This document shows, one piece after another, positions 6,256-10,009 of a DNA stretch of 10,009 bases. Below the pieces are notes generated by a model. The model worked only from the letters and a program-made list of their open reading frames with translations. It was not told the origin of the DNA and did no database searches. The translations under genes and the position numbers were made by a program. Positions within the stretch are counted from its first letter, which is position 1. Every line of letters begins with the position of its first letter. This stretch comes from Candidatus Nomurabacteria bacterium (lineage in GTDB: Bacteria; Patescibacteriota; Minisyncoccia; Phycocordibacterales; UBA9973), in contig JAHFNV010000017.1 of the NCBI GenBank assembly GCA_023267115.1, forward strand, positions 1 to 10,009, in the 5' to 3' direction.

Positions 6256-6957
6256 ATGAGATTGTCTATTATTATTCCAATTCACAATGAAGAACGATAT
6301 ATAACCAAAGTGCTGGAGAAGGTTTTGGCCCTGCCTTTAGTGTGTGAAAAAGAAATCATCGTGGTAAATGATGGATCAACCGACAACACTAAAAAAATAC
6401 TAGAAAAACTATCCGGCCATTTCTCTAGAAACAATAACTTTAAATTAATTCATCATCCAAAAAATCTAGGCAAGGGTGCTGCCGTGAAAACCGGCCTGTT
6501 GGCCGCCACCGGAAATCTTATAATTATTCAGGATGCCGATCTGGAATATAATCCAGAAGATATCCCTTTGCTTTTATCGCGAGTGACAGAAAATGTTTCA
6601 GCTGTCTACGGCAAAAGAAGCGCCCGAGTGTGGCCTAAGATGGGTTTTCATTATGTTTTAGGGGCAAAATTGCTGACTTATAATATTAATGTACTTTACC
6701 GAGCAAGGTTAGCTGACACCTATACCGGATATAAACTTTTTAATATCAGTAATCTGAAAATGGGTTTGCTAAAAGAACTGGCCAGTTCGGGTTTCGAATT
6801 TGAAGCAGAAGTAACCTGTAAAATACTTAAGGCGGGCGGCAAAATATTAGAAGTGCCAATACGATATATGCCTCGTGGCAAGAAAGAAGGAAAACATATC
6901 GCCATCCGCGACGGTTTGAAGGGACTTTCCATGATTTGGAGATGCAGATTTGGCTAG
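6256..6957 (+). CDS. GT2 glycosyltransferase, polyprenyl-phosphate mannose/glucose synthase-like
   Basis: Cytoplasmic GT-A enzyme likely transferring a hexose from a nucleotide sugar to polyprenyl phosphate. In 233 aa: SIIIPIHNEE (4-13), VVNDGSTDNT (36-45), KNLGKGAAVKTGL (69-81), metal-binding QDADLEYNP (92-100, DAD at 93-95), DTYTGYKLF (154-162), the FEFEAEV region (180-186) and PRGKKEGKHIAIRDG (206-220). The last motif resembles the DPM1/DPG-synthase ending. No C-terminal membrane helices are present, so it resembles the soluble single-domain class. It starts 4 nt after the TMTC-like stop with no Shine-Dalgarno sequence, so translation is probably coupled and function linked: it could make the lipid-linked sugar used by its neighbour. 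Mannose is inferred from family resemblance only. Confidence 0.9.
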   Translation: MRLSIIIPIHNEERYITKVLEKVLALPLVCEKEIIVVNDGSTDNTKKILEKLSGHFSRNNNFKLIHHPKNLGKGAAVKTGLLAATGNLIIIQDADLEYNPEDIPLLLSRVTENVSAVYGKRSARVWPKMGFHYVLGAKLLTYNINVLYRARLADTYTGYKLFNISNLKMGLLKELASSGFEFEAEVTCKILKAGGKILEVPIRYMPRGKKEGKHIAIRDGLKGLSMIWRCRFG

Positions 6958-6998
6958 ATATTTTATAAATTTATATAACTACAAAATTTTGTGGCAAA

Positions 6999-7007
6999 TG
7001 TTATAAT
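6999..7007 (+). promoter_or_regulatory. Promoter of the peptidoglycan-binding protein gene
   Basis: TGT plus a perfect TATAAT (7002-7007). Start would fall near 7014, about 3 nt before the ATG at 7017, so the leader is almost absent. An out-of-frame ATG lies at 7012. No good -35 was seen. Confidence 0.6.
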
Positions 7008-7016
7008 GCTGATGTT

Positions 7017-7544
7017 ATGCAGAATTTTAAATTTATATTGTTTTCAATTGCAGTGCTGGGAGTATTGGGACTTTTGGGTTACTGGGCGATTTTAACTATT
7101 GAACCAGGTAGTGTTTACGTTGAGAGAGAAAAACAAAGACAACTTGAAGAACAAAAGGTGGCGCTGCAAAAAGAAGTGGAGGAGCTAAAAAGCCAGATCG
7201 CCCTTTCGGGAAAAACGCAAATACTGAAAGAAGAACCGGTGAAAGAATCAGAAACGACTTCCGACTCCGTCAGTCTAAAATACCAAAGCCTGATAAATGA
7301 CCTGCAAAAGTTGATGGATGATAAGGTGCTAATGAGAGAAAAATCTCGCGGGACCAGAGTGGGTACTGTCCAAACATTTTTGAATATTTATTATGGTACT
7401 GACAAGAAAGTGGATAACAATTACGGCGCCGGCACCAAAACAGATATGCTTAATTTTCAGAAAGCGGAAGGACTGAAAGCCGATGGTGAAACCGATCCAG
7501 CCACTTTTCTAAAAATGATCGACTGGCTAAAGAAAAATTCTTAA
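7017..7544 (+). CDS. Membrane-anchored coiled-coil protein with peptidoglycan-binding domain
   Basis: This 175-aa protein has a hydrophobic N-terminal anchor (about 5-27) without an evident cleavage site. A charged heptad-like coiled coil follows (about 36-64, VEREKQRQLEEQKVALQKE), then a short polar linker. The C-terminal PG_binding_1-like domain (about 88-172) has the pattern RGTRVGTVQTFLNIYYG, NNYGAGTKTDMLNFQKAEGL, DGETDPATFLKM, typical of domains that bind cell-wall glycan. It has no catalytic domain, so it probably links membrane and wall or positions another enzyme. It has its own promoter 59 nt after the GT2 gene and converges on metK with 12 bp between stops. The exact role is unknown; the domain call is good. 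Confidence 0.85.
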   Translation: MQNFKFILFSIAVLGVLGLLGYWAILTIEPGSVYVEREKQRQLEEQKVALQKEVEELKSQIALSGKTQILKEEPVKESETTSDSVSLKYQSLINDLQKLMDDKVLMREKSRGTRVGTVQTFLNIYYGTDKKVDNNYGAGTKTDMLNFQKAEGLKADGETDPATFLKMIDWLKKNS

Positions 7545-7556
7545 CTTTGGCGCTCT

Positions 7557-8522
7557 TTAGTCGTCCCATTCGAACCCTCGACCGAAATGGCCCCATTGCG
7601 CAGTTTCGGCGAATTTTACGTTATTTAAATTTAGAAATTTCTTTATGCCTCTCGGCGTTAAATCATATCCTGCCACTGGTATTTCTTTCCCATCCGCTAC
7701 GGCCACTGCCATCACTGGCTCTGCTTTACCTATGGCGTAAGCGAGTTTGACAAATACTTCTTGGGCGCCCTTTTTTACCAAATCAACCGCGATCTTTCGC
7801 GCCATATATGCTCCTGAACGATCCACTTTAGTGGAATCTTTGCCTGAAAAAGACCCTCCGCCGATTGGAATTTCCGGTCCATAGTTGTCCACCACCAATT
7901 TGCGTCCAGATAAACCTGTATCTGCGTCAAAACCGCCCTGCGCCCACTCGCCTGCGGGATTGATTAAGTATTCTCTGGACTTGATGGTACTTTGCACCAG
8001 GGCTAAAAGCTCGCTGTTTTTTGTATGCTGAAAACTCGCCACCACTGTTTTAACTTTCCCTACCCCAAGCGAAGTGGAGGGGTCGTTTTCCAGAGTCACT
8101 TGCACCTTGCCATCGTACGGATATTTTTTATAAATTTTCATACAAAGGTCCCGCGCTAGATCATATTCTCTAGGCATCATGCTGGCCGTCTGGCTAGTGG
8201 CATAGCCTTTCATAATTCCCTGATCCCCCGCCCCGCCAGCATCTACGCTATGGGCAATTTCAGGGCTTTGCACAGATAAATTTATGATGATTCTAAAATC
8301 TCCGCCCACTATTTTTTTAACTATCTTTTCTAAGTCAGGTCTGACCCTACTAGTGACTTCTCCGTTGACCGTAATCAATTTGTGTCCTCCCATCACTTCC
8401 ACTGCCACTCTGGAATTTTTATCATCTTTTAGATAAGCATCCAAGATATTATCGGCGATATAATCGCAAATTTTATCCGGATGCTTGGGGCTTACAAATT
8501 CGGCTGTGCGAGTTTTTTTCAT
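7557..8522 (-). CDS. metK: S-adenosylmethionine synthetase (compact form)
   Basis: Makes SAM from methionine and ATP. Key motifs are present: HPDK (H14, D16, K17), E42 and E55, the ATP motif GAGDQG (97-102), K139 (DGKVQV, equivalent to E. coli K165), GGGSFSGKDSTKVDRSGAY (221-239) and the C-terminal GHFGR. At 321 aa it is shorter than the usual 380-400, with several loops trimmed. It nevertheless carries extra residues PSTSLGVG (148-155) encoded by a palindromic repeat. The start at 8522 is chosen over an ATG at 8552 for three reasons: it gives the family N-terminus, it follows AAGGGGAAG (one of the few candidate ribosome-binding sites here), and the longer frame would run through a SAM riboswitch. 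Expression is probably repressed when SAM is plentiful. It is monocistronic, convergent with the peptidoglycan-binding gene and divergent from tRNA-Lys. Confidence 0.96.
   Translation of the reverse strand: MKKTRTAEFVSPKHPDKICDYIADNILDAYLKDDKNSRVAVEVMGGHKLITVNGEVTSRVRPDLEKIVKKIVGGDFRIIINLSVQSPEIAHSVDAGGAGDQGIMKGYATSQTASMMPREYDLARDLCMKIYKKYPYDGKVQVTLENDPSTSLGVGKVKTVVASFQHTKNSELLALVQSTIKSREYLINPAGEWAQGGFDADTGLSGRKLVVDNYGPEIPIGGGSFSGKDSTKVDRSGAYMARKIAVDLVKKGAQEVFVKLAYAIGKAEPVMAVAVADGKEIPVAGYDLTPRGIKKFLNLNNVKFAETAQWGHFGRGFEWDD
8062..8083 (-). repeat. Palindromic repeat in frame within metK
   Basis: ACCCC (8062-8066) and GGGGT (8079-8083) flank a core AAGCGAAGTGGA on the plus strand. Read in the metK frame it gives DPSTSLGVG, extra relative to the tight beta-hairpin between K139 and the ASFQH segment. 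From memory, AGCGAAGT-centred palindromes of this kind are scattered in many bacterial genomes, including CPR; that resemblance needs a search. Confidence 0.5.
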
Positions 8523-8616
8523 ATCTTCCCCTTGGGGGTCTGGATTTGGCACTTTCTTTACTAAAGAGTTGCCGGTGGGTCATAAAGCCAGTGCTCTCGC
8601 CACGCTCTTGATATAA
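8519..8616 (-). promoter_or_regulatory. SAM-I-type riboswitch controlling metK translation
   Basis: Read on the minus strand, the leader shows the SAM-I blocks in order: AUCAAGAG (8612-8605), ACUGGC (8592-8587), UAUGA (8584-8580), CGGCAAC (8574-8568), GUGCCAAAUCCAG (8552-8540). P1 pairs 8616-8610 with 8525-8519 (7 bp with one G-U). P2 has GUGG/CCAC. P3 has ACU-CUUU/AAAG-AA-AGU, where the family's ACC/GGU has become ACU/AGU, a compensatory change. P4 is CCCC/GGGG (8538-8535/8531-8528). Loop CUGG (8591-8588) can pair with CCAG (8543-8540) as the pseudoknot. P1 contains the metK AUG and P4 holds the G-rich ribosome-binding stretch, so SAM binding should block initiation directly. No separate terminator is seen. 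Confidence 0.88.
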
Positions 8617-8630
8617 TATGTTAGATACTT

Positions 8631-8658
8631 ACTATAGCATATTTCTTTTTATTTTCAA
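8631..8658 (-). promoter_or_regulatory. metK promoter
   Basis: Minus strand TTGAAA (8658-8653), 16-bp spacer, TATAGT (8636-8631) with TGC before it (extended -10). Start would be near 8624, 8 nt ahead of the first P1 base of the riboswitch and about 100 nt before the metK ATG. Confidence 0.65.
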
Positions 8659-8665
8659 TCAATCC

Positions 8666-8694
8666 TTGATTTGTGAACTTATTTCATATATATT
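8666..8694 (+). promoter_or_regulatory. tRNA-Lys promoter
   Basis: TTGATT (8666-8671), 17-bp spacer, TATATT (8689-8694). Start would be near 8701, three bases before the mature tRNA 5' end. Its -35 is only 7 bp from the -35 of the divergent metK promoter. Confidence 0.6.
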
Positions 8695-8703
8695 GGGGAC
8701 TAT

Positions 8704-8776
8704 CCGCCCATAGCTCAGTTGGTAGAGCAATTCCCTTTTAAGGAAGTGGTCCCAGGTTCGATTCCTGGTGGGCGGA
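8704..8776 (+). tRNA. tRNA-Lys, anticodon UUU
   Basis: Full cloverleaf. The acceptor CCGCCCA (8704-8710) pairs with TGGGCGG (8769-8775), with A at the discriminator. D stem GCTC/GAGC encloses AGTTGGTA. The anticodon loop is CTTTTAA with TTT at 8737-8739. T arm CCAGG-TTCGATT-CCTGG spans 8752-8768. Positions 27 and 43 (A8730, G8746) do not pair, so the anticodon stem is 4 bp plus a mismatch. CCA is not encoded (CAA follows), so a CCA-adding enzyme is needed. It stands alone, not in a tRNA cluster. Confidence 0.97.
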
Positions 8777-8788
8777 CAAGCGTCAAGA

Positions 8789-8811
8789 AAACTCTAATCA
8801 AGAAAGAGTTT
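8789..8811 (+). terminator. Weak hairpin downstream of tRNA-Lys
   Basis: AAACTCT (8789-8795) and AGAGTTT (8805-8811) form a 7-bp stem with a 9-nt loop, 12 nt after the tRNA. Only three T residues end it. It may end tRNA transcription or guide 3' processing; evidence is structural only. Confidence 0.3.
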
Positions 8812-8844
8812 CGTAATTCAACTCTGTTTAGAATTTTAGGGGTG

Positions 8845-9492
8845 TTAAAAAACTTCAAGCAAAAACTGCTCAAAGACAGACTCGGCGTCTTTGCCTTGTT
8901 GGCGAGCTTGGGGCAAGAGGTAGGAGATCTTAGAGGAAAAATTTTTCAGCTCGGCCTCGGTAAATTTGCCGAAACTTTTTTTAAGAAGCATATCCTTGGC
9001 TTTCCAGAAAAGCACTCCGACTAATTCTTCCATTCCCACTCCAACATTTATCGCTTGGCGAAAATAAATCCAGGTATAAAGTTTGTTTCTTTGTCCGAAA
9101 GTGTTGGCCACTAAAAAATTATCAAATTTTTCTTTTTTCTCTTTCGGTAGTTCAAAAATATTCAGCTCGGCTCCGGCTTTTTTCAAAGCATCTAAAATCG
9201 GCTTGTTTAGCTTGCCTTCCAAAAAAATAAAAGAGTTGCTTGAATCAGCCATCGGTTGTAATTTTTCTAAAACAAAATCGCGGGTTTCTTCCCGATCAAA
9301 AATATTGGAAAAAATGACCGCGCATTGAGCGAAAAAAAGTCCCGCCCCGGAATAAAAACTCTCGGTTTGCAACGGGTCAAAGTCATTTCGGCTGATGAAA
9401 AAAATTTCCGTGCTTTCGGGTATGGATTTTATAAATTTTTCATAGCTGGAGTTTTTATTTTTGGCATCATCGCCGGCAAAAAGGTAAAGCAT
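8845..9492 (-). CDS. holA: DNA polymerase III delta subunit-like protein (short form)
   Basis: HolA is the clamp-loader subunit that opens the beta sliding clamp. The match is to the family pattern, not to strong motifs: N-terminal MLYLFAGDD (family MIYLLYGED), SFYSGAGLFFAQCAVIFSNI (the loading segment that reads FgekRlVil in others), SFIFLEGKLNKPILDALKKAG, and LVGVLFWKAKDMLLKK followed by a helical C-terminal domain with YLLPQARQ. At 215 aa it is well below the usual 320-345, so parts of the AAA+-like domains are reduced. Such short versions are what I would expect in CPR. It has its own extended -10, with a leader of about 25 nt and no Shine-Dalgarno sequence (GTACCGGG before the ATG). Alternative: an unassigned clamp-loader-fold protein. 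Confidence 0.65.
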   Translation of the reverse strand: MLYLFAGDDAKNKNSSYEKFIKSIPESTEIFFISRNDFDPLQTESFYSGAGLFFAQCAVIFSNIFDREETRDFVLEKLQPMADSSNSFIFLEGKLNKPILDALKKAGAELNIFELPKEKKEKFDNFLVANTFGQRNKLYTWIYFRQAINVGVGMEELVGVLFWKAKDMLLKKSFGKFTEAELKNFSSKISYLLPQARQQGKDAESVFEQFLLEVF

Positions 9493-9524
9493 CCCGGTAC
9501 TAAAATTTTAATAATAATTTTTCA

Positions 9525-9533
9525 AGTATATCA
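9525..9533 (-). promoter_or_regulatory. holA-like gene promoter overlapping the upstream stop codon
   Basis: Minus strand TGA plus TATACT (9530-9525). The extended -10 TGA is itself the stop codon of the membrane methyltransferase gene (9533-9531). Start is predicted near 9518, a 25-nt leader. The identical 9-mer TGATATACT precedes the upstream gene. Confidence 0.5.
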
Positions 9534-9989
9534 AAATCTGACTATTTTTTTGTATTCCACATATGGCGCGCCGTATTTGTCCACAAGGTGTTTTTCCATT
9601 TTTTTTACAAAGACAAACCTGGTAATCAGAAAAGCGACCAGAGTAAAGATTACGATGAAAAAAGAGTTACTGATCATTCCAAAGCCCAACATTAAAAGGA
9701 GCAAACCCCAGTGCGTTGGACTGCGAGTATAGCAATACGGTCCGCGGCAAAAAGTTTCTTTAGTCATAGCCTCTTTCTGGGTATCTTTGCCTAAACGGTG
9801 TGAAGTCTTCTGCGCCCAGAAGATTAGCAAGGAAGCTAATATTAAAAGCGCAAAACCAAGCGGTGCCGAACCGGCGCTGGCAAAAATTTTAATCGGAAAT
9901 AGGGCGTCCAGAAAAAGGCCAGCTAAAAAAGCGATAAAATAAAAAGCGTAAGAGTGGGCCAAAATGTGGTGAACCTTGCTACTATTCAT
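9531..9989 (-). CDS. Small membrane methyltransferase, ICMT/PEMT fold
   Basis: This 152-aa protein has about four or five hydrophobic segments (about 14-36, 43-60, 93-104, 108-127) and the C-terminal signature of the isoprenylcysteine/phospholipid methyltransferase superfamily. The signature comprises GPYCYTRSPTHWGLLLLMLG (83-102; family GPYRYxRHPMYxG) and, near the end, EKHLVDKYGAPYVEYKKIVRF with E132, Y139 and Y143. These bind SAM at the membrane interface. The usual histidine-proline of RHP is RSP here. The substrate (lipid, thiol or small molecule) cannot be assigned; a protein-prenylcysteine role is unlikely in a bacterium. The extended -10 sits 6 nt before the ATG, predicting a leaderless mRNA. 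The next gene has its own promoter, though read-through is possible. Confidence 0.85.
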   Translation of the reverse strand: MNSSKVHHILAHSYAFYFIAFLAGLFLDALFPIKIFASAGSAPLGFALLILASLLIFWAQKTSHRLGKDTQKEAMTKETFCRGPYCYTRSPTHWGLLLLMLGFGMISNSFFIVIFTLVAFLITRFVFVKKMEKHLVDKYGAPYVEYKKIVRF

Positions 9990-9995
9990 ACTGGA

Positions 9996-10004
9996 AGTAT
10001 ATCA
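9996..10004 (-). promoter_or_regulatory. Membrane methyltransferase promoter (extended -10, leaderless spacing)
   Basis: Minus strand TGA plus TATACT (10001-9996), then 6 nt to the ATG at 9989. Predicted transcription start is the A of the start codon. The window ends before any -35 could be judged. Confidence 0.55.
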
Positions 10005-10009
10005 CAAAA

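Noticed and set aside
8523..8552. An upstream in-frame ATG giving MetK ten more residues (MPNPDPQGED).
   Set aside because: The extension is the translated riboswitch J3/4-P4 region, has no counterpart in MetK, and the ATG at 8522 has the ribosome-binding stretch and the family N-terminus.
8719..9024. A 101-codon plus-strand open frame starting inside the tRNA.
   Set aside because: It begins within tRNA-Lys and then runs antisense to the holA-like gene; the translated product shows no family pattern and mirrors the coding strand below it.
1..10009. CRISPR arrays, insertion sequences, phage genes, att sites or a toxin-antitoxin pair.
   Set aside because: No direct-repeat array, transposase, integrase or small paired toxin-like genes were seen; gene content is core chromosomal.

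Overview
This window looks like chromosomal DNA from a Patescibacteria (CPR) bacterium, most likely Parcubacteria-like. The evidence is moderate AT-richness, small single-domain versions of core proteins (MetK 321 aa, a HolA-like delta of 215 aa, a TrmH-type methyltransferase of 155 aa), very short gene spacing, almost no Shine-Dalgarno sequences, a tRNA gene without encoded CCA, and a TMTC-type membrane glycosyltransferase. TGA is used as a stop (fpg and the membrane methyltransferase), which argues against the recoded Gracilibacteria/Absconditabacteria. The assignment rests on recognition, not on a database search.

Layout, left to right. Positions 3-1178 hold the C-terminal part of a MacB/FtsX-type ABC permease. 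A solitary cold-shock protein (1288-1485) follows, with tandem candidate promoters and a clear bidirectional terminator. Then rpsT (minus) and ruvA-fpg (plus) diverge from a 55-bp gap. On the minus strand, a family 4 uracil-DNA glycosylase and a SpoU/TrmH RNA methyltransferase form an operon that converges on fpg. Diverging from the glycosylase is a two-gene module: a TMTC-like membrane glycosyltransferase with TPRs and a polyprenyl-phosphate sugar synthase-like GT2. A membrane-anchored coiled-coil protein with a peptidoglycan-binding domain follows, converging on metK. metK is preceded by a SAM-I-type riboswitch. Back to back with it is tRNA-Lys(UUU). The window ends with a short DNA polymerase III delta-like gene and a small membrane methyltransferase of the ICMT/PEMT fold, both minus strand.

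Functional themes. Genome maintenance is represented by RuvA, Fpg, UDG and HolA. Methyl metabolism is represented by MetK making SAM under riboswitch control, with TrmH and the membrane methyltransferase as SAM users. The envelope is represented by the ABC permease, the TMTC/GT2 glycosylation pair and the peptidoglycan-binding protein.

The most notable observations are: (1) a compact SAM riboswitch whose closing helix contains the metK AUG and whose P4 helix contains the G-rich ribosome-binding stretch; (2) five genes whose extended -10 box sits 6-7 nt before the ATG, predicting leaderless mRNAs; (3) a family 4 UDG that has lost all four Fe-S cysteines; (4) two different short palindromic insertions that stay in frame inside essential proteins, one in the Fpg zinc finger and one in a MetK loop.
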